From Amblyomma americanum (taxonomy: Eukaryota > Arthropoda > Arachnida > Ixodida > Ixodidae), in assembly GCF_052857255.1 (NCBI RefSeq), contig NC_135498.1, forward strand, positions 160,565,124 to 160,629,123: a stretch of DNA of 64,000 nt. The letters are read 5' to 3'. Positions within the stretch are counted from its first letter, which is position 1, and every line of letters begins with the position of its first letter. Under the pieces are notes generated by a model. The model was not told the origin of the DNA. It saw only the letters and a program-made list of their open reading frames with translations, and made no database searches. Both the position numbers and the translations under genes were made by a program. Positions 21,390 through 33,160 of this stretch are shown in pieces.

Positions 21390-23870
21390 CGATCATTTGC
21401 AAAAAGTACAGTTTACCGGGTGCTTGAGGCCTGCAGAAAAAGCTGTCATGTAGACCGCTCCGCAGGCCCCCTATACACTAGTCATTTTGCAGCGTCACAA
21501 AAGCAGAAGCCATAAAAAAATCTAGAAACGTGAATCCAGGGTAATACACAGTTTGTCAGTGATATTCTACAAAAGAGATGGAGTATACTGCATAGAACAG
21601 ATCAAAGCCACAGATCTGATAAAAGAATGAAATGGGCGAGTAAAAAAGGAAAACACAAGGTACTATACCATCACTTGTGCACAAAGCAAGCAGCCAGACA
21701 GAGAAGACCAAGAAACTAATCGTCAAGTCATGAAGTATGCTTTCAAAGCTTTTATAGAGATATTCTGAAAGGATATTTGAATGTCCATTAATTGATTTAG
21801 AATCCTAGGCAATTGATTATATAGTGTCTGCATTCGATACTTTGTTCTATACGTTTTTACTTTCCAGTCTTCGTTATGGCGCGTGTTATGTGTCTTAACA
21901 TTTTTTTCCTGGTTTGAAAGGTGTTGCAAAAAAAGAAGCCTTCTTTTTTAATTCTTGTTTGAAGTTCCTACACAACCTGTAGTCACAATTCCTTGTCAAT
22001 GGCATAATGTTGTGCTTATTAAACAGTTCTCGAGTGTGGCGACGATTATGCACATTTTCCACAGCTCGGAGAAAATTTTTCTGCAATACATGCAGCTTTT
22101 GTAGATTTTTTTTGGAAGTACATCCCCGTACGAAGTGGCAATAGTTAAGTCGGGAGAGGAAAAACATATTGTATATTAATACAATGACCTTACGTGGTGG
22201 TACATTGCGATGCCGGTATATTAAACCTAGTACATAGGACAGATTTGTTGCTAAGTAATTAATATGGGCGTCCCAAGAAATATTTTCTTGGAACATGACA
22301 CCCAGCGTTTTAAATGACGGTACTATTTCTATAGCTATAGAATGTAAGGATATAGTTTTGTGTGTTTTCATTATTTTGCCTTTGCCTTGGAGCAGGATGC
22401 ACTTAGTTTTAGGCACGTTGATACTTAAAAGTTCATTTTTGTTCAGTCTTCCAGCGCAGCCATTATTAGATTCACGCTGTCAAATAATTCTTTAGAATTG
22501 TTTCCTGTTAAAAAATACAGGTCTCGTCTGCGTAAATTGTGAATTCTGCACAGGGAGCAATATTAGTGATGTCATTGATGTACATATTGAACAAAAAGGG
22601 TCCCACAATCCTACTTTCAGGAGCGCCTCTGGAAATCTGTAGTGAATCCGGTTGGTTCGGTGGGTTTCCACCAATTCCAACTACCTGGCTGCGATGTTGG
22701 AGATAAGATTTTATCAAATTTGCCGCCTTGCCATGAAAGCCATACCGTTCAATTTTATGTAGTAATAAGTGACTCAAATGATCGAAAGCCTTTGTAAGAT
22801 GAAGAAATATTCTGAGTACCAGTTTATGCCATTTTAGTGACATCAGAATGTGTTCTTTTTATGGAACGAGAGCGAACTCCGTGCTAAGGCTTTTTCTGAA
22901 ACCGTCATCATCATCATCACCAGCCTGACTAATCCCACTGCAGGGCAAAGGCCTCTCTCATGTCTCTCCAATTAACCCTCTCCTTTGCCAGCTGCGCCCA
23001 CCCTACTCCTGCAAACTTCCTAATCTCATCCGCCCGCCTCAACTTCTGCCGCCCCCTGCTACGTTAGCCTCCTCTTAGAATCCACTCCGTTACCCTTAAG
23101 GACCAGCGGTTATCTTGCATTCGCAGTAGATGCTTTGCCCAAACCCATTTCTTACTCTTGATTTCGACTAGGATGTCATTAACACGCTTTTGTTCCATCA
23201 CCCACTCTGCCCGCTTCCGGTCTCTTAACGTTACACTTGTCTTTTTTTTTCCATGGCTCGCTGTGTTGTCCTTAACTCCTGAAACCGTATTGGGAGTCAA
23301 TCAATAAGGTATGCTTTTTCTAAAATTTAATCAACCGACTCAACAGGGCTTTCTCAAATGCTTTCGAGGAGATGGGTAGCATCGATATTGGTCTGTAATT
23401 CCCGATGTCGTTTTTATCACGTTATATACCACAGTGACACTCGGAATTCGCACTTTGTAAGGAAAAATAGCTAGCCTTATGCACGAGTTAAAAATACATG
23501 TTTTAATTGGGGTGAGAAGATGAATAGCGTACTTGCAAGGTTTCACCTGAAAGGCATCGATGTCTCTAGCACTACTATTCTTTAATCCAAATATTACTGC
23601 GTTTACTTCGTTTTCGCTAACAGAATAAATATTTTGGAAGAATTCAAACTAAAATTTAAGTGTACGGTCCATTGCTCGTATGTGCTATCAAAGCCTCGAA
23701 TCACTAAAAAAAATCAGGATATGGTTTTAAACTACAATTTATCGCGTACGTTTTCGGCAAAAAAGAATAAATTCTATAGAAGGCTGGCACTCAATTTGTT
23801 TTCTATTTTTATTTCTCTTAGCCCGACGCACAGTAACCGACGAAAGGTAATCTTGCGGTGAATGGCGAAT
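21390..23870 (-). mobile_element. CR1/Jockey-like LINE ORF2, interrupted by a nested insertion
   Basis: On the minus strand the RT signature runs from about 23640 to 21723. Landmarks in order are LLTPIKTCIFNSCIRLAIFP, a QYGFRKSLSTEFAL block that is intact only if the insert at 22906-23278 is removed, then LTKAFDHLSHLLLHKIERYG, GAPESRIVGPFLFNMYINDI and TIYADETCIF. The catalytic YADD is degenerate (YADE). The 3' domain follows (SFKTLGVMFQENISWDAHI, LNYCHFVRGC), with a stop at 21723. An (ATT)n tail follows at 21330-21387. The endonuclease is not recognisable, so the element is 5' truncated. Confidence 0.87.
22906..23278 (-). mobile_element. RTE-like LINE 3' fragment nested in the CR1-like LINE, with 10-bp TSD
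   Basis: The minus strand shows the family C-terminus (VTLRDRKRAEWVMEQKRVND, KKWVWAKHLLRMQDNRWSL) and ends in a GAT-type tail (read as CATCATCATCATCA on the plus strand at 22905-22918). CTGAAACCGT occurs at 22896-22905 and again at 23279-23288, a perfect target-site duplication. Removing the insert and one duplicate restores the host element's QYGFRK motif. It is a 373-bp 5'-truncated copy. Confidence 0.9.
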
Positions 23871-23879
23871 TAATCAGTT

Positions 23880-25015
23880 CTTGAACACACTGGCGGCGTC
23901 ATGTCCTCCTGCTTGAAAAAGTCAGCCCGGAGAGAACAAGCGGCCGCACTTGTTTACAAGTACTTCTCGGCGATCCGAGTCGCCATGGAAAAGTTTGCGC
24001 TATTATTAACAACATCGTAGTTAGCAGTAATTTTTGGCCTTGAATTTTTCTGGATTACGCTTGCAGGAAACAGGTTCTTTTTAAAACACAAATTAACCTG
24101 TCTTTAAAATAGTTCTGCATCGCGAATACGCAAAATTATAACCGAACAACACCCTAGTTTCACACAAGAGTCAGGCGTAAGATCAATAAAAACAGTGTTC
24201 CTGTGTCCTGCCATGGGGCGCGGTACTGCTGAATCCTGGCACATATACACAACTGCTCATATCTAGTTTAAAGAAGAGATCGCGCGTAGAATCGATGAGT
24301 TGTCTTATTTTAGGCTTTCTTTTCTCTTTCACGATATTTTGGAAAACTAGAAATCTGCTGCTGATAAGAAAAGGATTGATTGCTGCACTATGACGTTGTT
24401 CATGTTCGTGCATAGAGCGAAAAATGTCCTTAAATAATAACTTCTTTACATCAGTCTAGTTTCTCATTACGAACATATCGCTCGCCCTATACCAAAATAT
24501 CTAATTTCTCTTACATGTATATTTTAATTTTCGATTTTGTCGGTAGTAGTCGCTCGATTAACAACTAGACACATTGATGCATCTGAATTATTCTCCATGG
24601 AAAACAACTCATTGCCCTCAAAAAGGGGAGAAACAAATTTCTCTCAGAAGCATTCTAACGCTGTCCTCATTTATGTCCAAGGGATGCAACTTGCTTTCTT
24701 CCGCAAATTTGTCTTTTTATTGAATGCATTCGCCGTTAACATTCCAAGACCTGCAATTTAGTACGGCTTTATTTTAAAAATGTAACACTTTCAATCTGGG
24801 TTCCAACCTTTAATGGAAGAACATTAGGCAGCTTGCGCTGCCAACCATGGCAGGTGGTAGGTGGTGTTTAGGAGGATTTTCCTGCTTCTACATCACACCT
24901 GCCAGGTGGAAAGTGGAAAATAATGGCACCTGACCCTATCCTTTGCCAACCCCCTCTCTATTTGTAGCGGAAAGGAGGGAGACGCCGGATGGCTGAGCAA
25001 AAATAACAATGACTT
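23880..25015. other. Non-coding stretch, nothing recognised
   Basis: AT-rich sequence with motif-free open frames. A GGTAGGTGGT ... CACACCTGCC phrase at about 24850-24905 may be a remnant of SINE-B-associated sequence, but I cannot assign it. Confidence 0.4.
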
Positions 25016-25019
25016 AGAA

Positions 25020-25255
25020 GAAAATGGGCTCCGACCACAAGAGCTCTGCGTTCAAGACACACAGCCTCCCGACGAACACAACATGAGGTTGTCGGGAGCT
25101 ATTGCTTCTCCACATTGTTCGGCAATTGTAACCTGGTTCGCACAAGCCCCACCGGTGGCTGTGTCTGAAAGAACCGCCTGCCGCGGCAGTGGCGCATCGC
25201 ATAACCGCTGCTCCACAGCGCTGGGGGTGGTATGAGGACTCGGCGCTATCAATCA
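25020..25255 (-). repeat. SINE-B, copy 2
   Basis: On the minus strand it contains GAGCAGCGGTTATGCGATGC (A-box region), CGCCACTGCCGCGGCAGG and CCACCGGTGGGGCTTGTGCG, matching the copy at 61330-61715. The downstream portion (AATTGCCGAACAATGTGG onward) is unlike the other copies and may belong to another insertion or a variant tail. Confidence 0.65.
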
Positions 25256-25457
25256 GTCTTACACATTTCGAGTAGCTACCGCAGCCGCAGTTAATGAACA
25301 ACCGAAGATGACACAGTTGGCATGGAATCATAATTGAAATAAATCGATGAGCGAATAACGCTGTCGAATTTGCTGTACATCAATTCAATTTATCGGCCCT
25401 TAATTTTCTCATCTGAAATGGGCTCCTCTCTTCTTATCACCGTCGCTGCGCGTCAAG

Positions 25458-25833
25458 TTAACCCTTTCATGCCCAGACGTTTATTTTGCAATCTATGGGG
25501 CTAGAAACGCAACATAGTTTTTATCGCACACAAAAAAACATGACAGTTTTAACGCCGTTTAACCGAGTATGGCGTGCGAAAGCACTTGGTTTCGAATGAC
25601 TTGATTATTGCTTAAACATTGCCTAAAGTTGTCCTTCAAATTCGCTGAAAGCTTCCCTAGACATTGCCTTAAAATGTCCTCCAAGACAAATTCTCTTAAA
25701 CTCTCATTTTCGTACCACGTGACCATCCCCTAACCACCCTCTATCCAAGTCATTTCATGCCAAAGGTCAAGGGTTGAGGCTTCAGAGACCCATCGGCTTT
25801 TTCAGGATTGTTAGCGAAGTAGTGCTTTCGCAC
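25458..25833. repeat. Possible miniature transposon: TTAA-CCCTTT end and a 13-bp inverted repeat
   Basis: TTAACCCTTTCATGCCCAGA at 25458-25477 looks like the TTAA target plus terminal repeat of a piggyBac-like element; no matching opposite end was found. Separately, GTGCGAAAGCACT (25574-25586) and its exact reverse complement (25821-25833) bracket 234 bp. The two signals may be unrelated. Confidence 0.35.
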
Positions 25834-26585
25834 AAAAAAAATTGGCTGGGGTTCAAACCCGGCTGAGCCTAGTTTACACATCAGACGGTCGATTAAGCAT
25901 CGCCACACAGAGTTTGCGTGGTTTAACTTTATTGCATATCAGTGACGTGATTTGGCTGTTGCTTGATTAAAGAGAGGACTATCTTGTGGTCTGTGAAGTA
26001 GTTTGCTGCTGTTAGACTCTAGTTAACTTCTAGGTTACATCCCGGGGGAAGCTTGTGAAAGATTCGCGTTTTTTTATCTCATTAGATCAAGGGGAGTCAC
26101 GTAGTTCAGCGAAACTGCGAGTTGAGCGTTTAGTCATGTTGTTCAACGCAGTTGGGAAGGCGAGCGAACGCCGCCTGCTCCGTCATTAGGTTGACGAGCC
26201 TACTCGCTTCGAACGCCGTCCTGCTGCGCACGGACATACACATAAAACTATACATGCACACACTCAAAATTCGTCTCCCGGGTGTTTTTATTGCCTTAGA
26301 ACCATGGAAAAATACCCAACGTAACATGCAAGAAGGTGAGTGGTATCTCCTGAACATATTAGTCTATGACTTCCTGCAACCATATGAACAGTCCGGGAGT
26401 GCAGTATTAAATATCGATCGTGATCAGTGTGAAGAATATTTTGTGTGGCCTTTTTCTTTCATGTGCTGCATGTTTTTCTTGTTTATGCGAGAAAATGTTC
26501 CTCAATTCCAGAGGATGCGCGTGAAGTGCACACCTAATCGCTTAGGCAGCATGGCTAATGAGCACCGATACACTTTTTAGCGCAA
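25834..26585. other. Non-coding stretch, nothing recognised
   Basis: A motif-free plus-strand open frame at 26152-26580 is the only long one. It has no signal peptide or known motif and overlaps a minus-strand frame of similar size. Confidence 0.4.
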
Positions 26586-26589
26586 GAGA

Positions 26590-29500
26590 GAGGGGGTTTA
26601 TTGACGAGAAAGGAAGAGAGGTTGGCCGGAAAACTAAATATCTGGCCTGCTACTCTGCACTGGGCAACGGGAAGAGGAGAAAAAAGAGGGTCACGATGGG
26701 AGATGATCCAATCCCCCCCACGTAGGTATGTGCCATATTACTTGAGGAGAAGAAGAAGAAGATGATGATGATGGGAGGCGGCAGATGAAAAATACATAAA
26801 AAACACAAGGCACACTTTCTAACATCAAAAACGCGAGGCAAGGTCCGTGTCGCTTAAAAAGCGTGAGAGCGCTCGCGTTGCCTGTAAAGTTTTCAAACTG
26901 TCTGGCCAAACCCCGAGGATCAAATCCTCTGAGTGAGCCCTTGTGGCAAGACTTGAAAGCAGATGCTAGCATAAGTCTTTATCGTGCTTATGCTGGGCAT
27001 GCCACTAAAACATGTTCTACAGTCTCTAGCACGCCACATGTGGTAGAGTCCGGGGAGTCCGCTGGTCCAATTAAGCGCAAGTACATGCTCGTGAATGCGA
27101 CGTTTAAACGTAATATATAGATTATGCATGCAATAGGGCGTGGTGTTTCGCGTGGAACAGAAAAGGCCATCGCCGGATCTAGCCGTTCAAGGCGGATGTG
27201 TCGAGTGTCTGGCAGGGCCCAGTACCCAGCCGTCGCACTCCTCATTGATTCCGAAAGGAGACAACTGGTGTCCGGTCTAGAGAACGGCACAGCTGTACGC
27301 AGGCCACTGCTGAAGGCGCTCCTTGCTTCAGCGTCGGCGGTCTCATTTCCATCGAGTCCGCAGTGTCCAGGGATCCACTGAAACACAATACGGTAGCCTT
27401 TTTCCTGAGCAAATGACAGGAGACTAATGATATCAAGAGTCAGAGCATGGTAGGCGGTGTGGCGTATGAAGCATCAAAAAAATTTGTAGCGCAGGTTTAC
27501 AGTCAGTGAGAATGCATCACTCCTGAGGCGGTTTTCGGCAGATATGACGAATCGCTTCCCGAAAGCCCGCAAGCTCTGCAGTGGTTGATGTAGACTTGTG
27601 TCCTAAAATGAATCCGCGGGTCGTCTGCTGAGCGGGGATTACGAAAGCTGCTGTTGATGCTTTTGGTGACGCAGATTCATCCGTGTAGACGTGCACACAG
27701 TTTTGGTATTCTGACCAGATGTAGGCAAGATCATGTTGCTTCAGTCCGCTAACCAGCATGACAGATTTCTTTAGAATGCCAGGGACATGCAGGCATACTG
27801 AAGGCTGAGCCATCACAAATGTTGGCTGCAAGGGATGATGCGGCAGGGCATAGTTTGATGGCAGTTCGGGTTGATCGAAGCGCAGCGCACATGCAAAACT
27901 GATGTCCGGTCGCTCATCAAAAATCTTCTTCAGCGGGTGGCAGCGGTGCCGTGTAAGCGCGCGTAAATATACACGAAGTGGTTCGTGTGACAGGTAGATC
28001 GATATTGGGCACGCACGAGATTCCTCAATCGTGCCTTTGTTCGAGGCACAACGTGGTAATCCCAGGCATATCTTGAGCGCCGGTGCTTGGACACTCTCTA
28101 ATGTCCGCAAACAGGAAATGCTCATGGTAGAAAGTACAGGAAGGCTGTAACGAACGTAACCTATAAAGAAAGTGTAGTAAAGTCTTAACAAGGAGCGCTG
28201 CATTGGGCCCCATTTAATGCCTGCTACGAAGCGAAGGTCACGGCAAAAAAGAGCGAGACGTTTTTCTTCAGAATATCTATATGCCTCTACCATAACATAT
28301 CAAGGTCAATGATAATGCCCAAAAAACCGGTGGTGGGAGACGTATGGTATTGCAACCCCTTGAAGCGTTACCAGGCAGCGGCAGACCGATTTGCGTGTGA
28401 ACGCGACCACAGCACATTTTTCAGCTGCTAAGTGCAACCCCTGACGTCGTAGGTACCTTGAAGTAGATGACACGGCACGTTGTAATCTCGCGCGCGTTTG
28501 CGGACATGTCGAACCCGAAGCCAAGATGCAGATATCATCAGCATAGGCACTGAGGTGAATGTCAGTGGGAAGTTCAGTCACCAGTCCAGTCAACGCCAAA
28601 TTAAATAGGGTTAGGCTGAGAACTCCTTCCTGAGGACCTCCACGGTAAACCTGATGACGTGTAGTCTCTTCATCAGGTGTAGACATGTAAACGAACCGGC
28701 CGTTGAGGTCGCTTACAATCCACGAGTACAACCAGCCGCGAACTCCTATGTTGTCAAGGGCATCAAGGATGGAGTCATGAAGTACGTTATCGTAGTTCCC
28801 TTTGATGTCTAAGAAGACAGCAGAGACGAGTCGGCGACTGCGTTTTTCATGTTCCACGGTCGATATGAGGTCGATTACGCTGTCAGCCTGAGAGCGTCCC
28901 CACCGCAACCCGGTCATCATGTCCGGATAAAGAGCATTCTGCTCTAAAAACAATTCGAGGCGTGGCAGCACCATTCGCTCCATGACCTTACCAACGCAGC
29001 TTGCTAGTGCAACTGGCCGGTATGAGGTAAGCTCATAAGGAGGCTTTCCAGGCTTCAAAAGAGCAGCCAGGCGGCTCATCTTCCAGTGTTCTGGAACGAT
29101 TCCGGAAGCATATGTATCATTGTAGTAACTGTGCAGCACAGTTCGGCCTTCCGTGCCAAGGTGAGAGACGCATACGAAATCCCGTCAGGACCAGGTATAG
29201 ATGCACGCCTACACAAGGAAAGAGCAGCTTCCAGTTCAGGCACCGTGAATAGCATGTCGTAGTGGTCGTTTGGTGAAGGTGGCACAAAAACATCCAAACT
29301 GTTTGATGCTACCGCAGTTGTGCCCACAACCATTTCGCAGAATTCTTCTGCTACCTCTACATCATTACGGCGTTGGTAAATGGACAGGGCATGGAAATGA
29401 TACCGTTCTTGTGGGGTGAGCGCAAGCTCCTGGCTACATGCCTAATACGTGACCGCGAATTGCGAGGGTCCAGCGATGAACAGAACTGCCTCCAACCTTG

Positions 29501-30505
29501 TCTCCCTAATCTCGTGAAGTGGCGCTTTTTTGTCGTTGAGCTCGGCGACAAAGGGCGACATCGTACGTGGATTTAGTTCTGTATTTCCTTTCGGCGAGCC
29601 GACGGACTGCGCGTTGTCTTTCGAATTCCACGTCAATAATAGATCCTGGCGTAGTCGCACATTTATACCGCGTGGTCTCACCGGGAAGGGACGTAATCAG
29701 GTCTTCTATTTTAGAGAGTGACGTGCGGTCCACACAGGAAGCCTCCACGGACGTCCTAAAGGCAGGCCAGTCTGTATACCGCATCCGAGACGAAGTAGTA
29801 GGAGCGCACCACTTGACGCAAACATACGTTGGAATGTGGTCACTCCCATGTGTTTCCACGTCACTGCACCAGCTGACGTAAGTCTGGAGACTTGCTGAAA
29901 CAAACGCCAGATCCAAGCACCTGCTATACGACGTGCCACACAGAAACGTAGGCGAACCATCGTTGATATTGACGAAATTCTTGGAGTGCTTAAAGTCAAA
30001 CAGGTCTTGCCTCGGTTATTCATAACAGGACCACCCACTGAGGGTGATGAGCATTAAAATCGCCCACTATTATATGAGGAGCTGTGCAACTCTGGATAGC
30101 TGAATATAGGTACGAAGTATCAATGGCATCTCTAGGTGGAATGTAGGCAACGATTATCGAAGATACCCGTCCTTCTAGCTTGACTGTCAAACAGATGTAA
30201 CGGTTTGTGTTGTGTGGCTGTAGGGCTTGACGGACGTGCGCATTGTCTTGGCGTATGCAAACTAACACTTTGATTGTTTCATCTTCGCGAGACCACAGCA
30301 GCACGTACCCAGAAAGGCGGAAAGGAGACGGCATGTTGGGCCCATATATAACAAGCGCAGGGAAGCGGTCCTTGTGGACGCGTTGCCGGAAGTCACTCAG
30401 ACGACCGCGTAAGACTGGGGTATTCTACTGCACAACTACACTAGGGCGCACATGCATTGCCACAGAGGAGGTGGGTTTGTCGCGCATACGCACAGTACTA
30501 CTCAT
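26590..30505 (-). mobile_element. Near-complete LINE ORF2 with endonuclease, RT, RNase H and C-terminal zinc knuckle
   Basis: Read on the minus strand from a plausible ATG at 30505. The endonuclease has LVCIRQDNAHVRQAL, then IIVAYIPPRDAI and HIIVGDFNAHHPQWV (30020-30334), and HGSDHIPTYVCV near 29850. The RT is at 28306-29139: HWKMSRLAALLKPGKPPYEL, SYRPVALASCVGKVMERMVL, LSAYADDICIL. The RNase H is at 27517-27700 (VYTDESASPKASTAAFVI, then STTAELAGFREAI) and 27386 downward (FQWIPGHCGLDGNETAD). A knuckle near 27000 reads CGVLETVEHVLVACP. Frameshifts lie near 30030, 29700, 29350 and 28300, and the GGPQEGVLS and DIKGNYDNV motifs are altered from the usual GxPQGS and D-x-KAFD. AATAAA on the minus strand near 26598 marks the 3' end. 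Confidence 0.9.
26743..26774. repeat. GAA/GAT-rich simple repeat in the LINE 3' UTR
   Basis: GAGGAGAAGAAGAAGAAG followed by GATGATGATGATG. It is in the 3' untranslated part of the minus-strand LINE. Confidence 0.8.
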
Positions 30506-31083
30506 TTAAACAATCCTTTTCTTTTGCTTCCTCAAAGGCCATGCAGTATATTGCCGGAGTCTATCTGACTCCTTTACCTTTGTCTCGCTTTTTTTCAGTC
30601 ACAGCGTCGACGAGTTGTCAACATGTAACTAAAAGGTTCATGCGGCCAATTCTTAAGCAGCACCGCGCGAACGTCCGCCGGCAGGCATGTCAGAGCCTAA
30701 ATGATGGAGTTGAGTGGCGAAACCAGAGAGAATACGCGGATGCGCATTTATTCCCACCGCCAGTATTCTATAAAAGGTTTTTCATATTATAGCCTCATGT
30801 AGCCCTGGCCGCTCTGTCAAATCGTCGTCCAATGAGGACATTGTCATGGGGGCGCGAAATAGCACCCGAGAAGTTCATGTGGTACTGTTCGATTTGGCCT
30901 CACGCATGCTGCAAGCTCTTCAGAAACTGTGAAATGCATTCCAAATGGCCCAAACACGACAGTGCCTCTGTTGTTGTGTGAACGTAGCATGCTCCTCTGT
31001 GGCGTCACGGTAACTGGAGAGGTTGGTGTTAGAAGCACAAATTTAATAGGATATCCTTAGACGAATACACAAATAAACATGAC
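30506..31083. other. Non-coding stretch next to the LINE 5' end
   Basis: It may contain LINE 5' UTR or ORF1 remnants upstream of the start at 30505, but none was recognised. A plus-strand open frame at 30457-30792 is a shadow without motif. Confidence 0.4.
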
Positions 31084-31236
31084 TTTCGATGGAGGCGAAA
31101 TTCTAGAGGCCCGTGTGCTGTGCGATGTCAGTGCACGTAAAAGAACCCCAGGTGGTGGAAATTTCCGTAGCCCTTCACTACGGCGTCCCTCATAGCCGGA
31201 GTCGCTTTGGGACGTTAAATCCCCCATAAACCATAA
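31084..31236 (+). repeat. Ruka-like SINE, headless copy
   Basis: It begins within the body (TTCGATGGAGGCGAAATTCT) and runs to GGGACGTTAAATCCCCCATA. The tRNA-like head is absent, as expected of a 5'-truncated reverse transcript. This copy would not have its own polymerase III promoter. Confidence 0.85.
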
Positions 31237-31896
31237 AAAACAAATAAACATGGCAAAAACGCTTAATTTCTTTCCTTCTTTGTTTTTCTCAGACAAATAT
31301 CGGTAAAATCCCAAACGCAAGCTGATAATACCAAAAAAATCGTGAAACTCGAGCAATTGCTTTTTATAAATATAGCAACCGTTTTTTCTTTATTTCCAAT
31401 ATGCACTTTTTTTCGTGCATGGTCTATGTGGTTTAAAATAAAAACTAAAATGATTTTACACGTGTTTCTGCTATTTCATTTCAACCAACAGCCTTGCCAT
31501 CAAAGTAACCGTGGCACGGTTTGTATAGTGCTTGTGAAATAGAGCCTGTCAGACAACACTCGCGATGGAAAAAACCTGGTGTGAAGGGGCTTATCCTCGT
31601 TGAGGTCACCGCTCCACGGCGTGATAATGCGCTAACGTGCCGGTGGATGGTAGCACAGTAATGTTAAAAAACTGGCTGGGATTACTACCTCTGCAGCGTG
31701 CTTAACAATACTGACTATGTTGGCTTCGACAATCATTTGCTGTATGCAACAGGGGCAGGTCTTCTGAGGTTCCTTTCAGAGAAATTTACTTTGCTCCTGT
31801 CCTAGTGAAAAACAAGTCAGCTGATATATTGCTTATACATTAGTTTTACAGCTCAAGCAGTTTGAAAAGATATTACGCTGAAAACTGAACATTCTA

Positions 31897-32134
31897 CGAG
31901 CCACCGCTGTAGCTGAGTGGTTAGGTGCTCGGCTGCTAACCCGAAAGACGCGGGCTCGATCCTTGACGTGGTGGTCGCATTTCGATGAAGACGAAATGCT
32001 AGAGGCACGTATACTGTGCGATGTCAGTGTGCGTTTAAAGAACTCCAAGTGGTTGAAATTTTCCAGAGCCATCCACTAGGGCGTTACTGAAAGCAGCTGA
32101 GTAGCTGTGGGACGTTAAACCCCATGAAACTAGT
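31897..32134 (+). repeat. Ruka-like SINE with perfect 9-bp target-site duplication
   Basis: A full short-subfamily copy: TAGCTGAGTGGTTAGG A box region, GGGCTCGATCC B box, and the body ending in GGGACGTTAAACCCCATG. AACATTCTA occurs at 31888-31896 and 32135-32143, a perfect duplication that defines both ends. Confidence 0.92.
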
Positions 32135-32537
32135 AACATTCTAGTCCTCAAGCTTATCAACCTGCGTAATAAAGTGTGTTCCCGTGCGAACAACGCCTTT
32201 ATGAACAGAGATGTCACTGAACGGCACATGTGTGGTCTTTTATGAATCTAGTCGCACTGAGCTGTGTTACAGGCCGGCTTTCTGTCACAATTATTTTCTC
32301 TGTAGACACTGTAGCTGACGACAACGTGCAAACCTTGAGCCATGTTACTCTTACCAACCATGACGTTTCTTCTAGATGTTTGAGCGCAAAGGATGATACC
32401 CGGTGTCACCCTCATACAAGAAGTGGTAAACCGAACTGAGCGCTGTTTAGCGGTTTACACAGTCAGAAGTTATTCTTTTTTATTAGATAAAATAAAGGAC
32501 AAGCATTACTAAAAGCCGTCTTTGAAATGATTGACCA

Positions 32538-32543
32538 TTTATT
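32538..32543 (-). promoter_or_regulatory. Poly(A) signal of gene B
   Basis: AATAAA on the minus strand, 127 nt downstream of the gene B stop (32672-32670). Confidence 0.65.
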
Positions 32544-32669
32544 GCACTTAAAATATGCTCTGTGCAAAAACTAAACATATATCAGTAACATATAATCCAT
32601 GTTAGATTTGCCGCTGCTCTTCACCTACTGGACAAATCACCTATAAGGCCTGGTGCCTGACCTAAGCGT

Positions 32670-32812
32670 CTAGCCACACAGTGACTTGATGCAGTTGCTA
32701 CTGATGCGAGCCTCCGTTTCTTCAGCACTTCCCTCAGAGCGGTCACCCTGTGCAGGATATGCTCGGGCTTCGGGCTCTTCCGCACGATCGGCAGATTGAT
32801 ATGTCGAAGCCT
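32670..32812 (-). CDS. Gene B, coding exon 2: acidic peptide with C-terminal Cys-x4-Cys-Gly
   Basis: The acceptor is a T-rich tract ending TATAG (AG at 32814-32813). The exon starts in phase 1, so the junction codon is G plus AG. It encodes ASTYQSADRAEEPEARAYP, then AQGDRSEGSAEETEARISS and the end NCIKSLCG, with the stop at 32672-32670. With exon 1 the product is a 65-aa secreted precursor, about 46 aa after the leader and junction residue. The final 25 residues match gene A at 17 positions. Two cysteines four residues apart can form only a small ring, and the terminal Gly after Cys could serve as an amide donor. TEAR immediately before the last ten residues fits an Arg-directed cleavage site. 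Function unknown. Confidence 0.82.
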
Positions 32813-33052
32813 CTATAGACAAAAAACCAGAAAAGACAACGTTGCAAACTATCAGTTGTGAAGCACGTTATAAATAGTATGCTTTGAAGTTTACTCAGTT
32901 CAGCTTTACAGCCTTAGAAACGCAACCTTAATAGAGTTACCAAATAGAGTCTGGAAGAATGTAAGCATTGACACAGATGCAGTGCCTTTGTATTAAGTAA
33001 CCTTGATTTAGTGATTGCACCGCGAAAGGCTTTTGGAGGAGCGGTAACACTG

Positions 33053-33160
33053 CAGATTCCATGCATCCTGGGCTGCGGCGACGACCTGCGTCCCGTGAAC
33101 CTTCAGCATCGCCATCCTACTCTGGATGCTAAAAAGTCCTCTGAAGGCATGACAAGCGGT
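33053..33160 (+). other. Possible unrelated exon on the opposite strand of the gene B intron
   Basis: An open frame (32972-33367) contains CTGCAG before 33053 and a donor-like GCG|GTAAGG after 33160. The segment reads IPCILGCGDDLRPVNLQHRH in frame, which looks protein-like with two close cysteines. There is no pyrimidine tract, partner exon or recognised family, so this may be chance. Confidence 0.15.
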
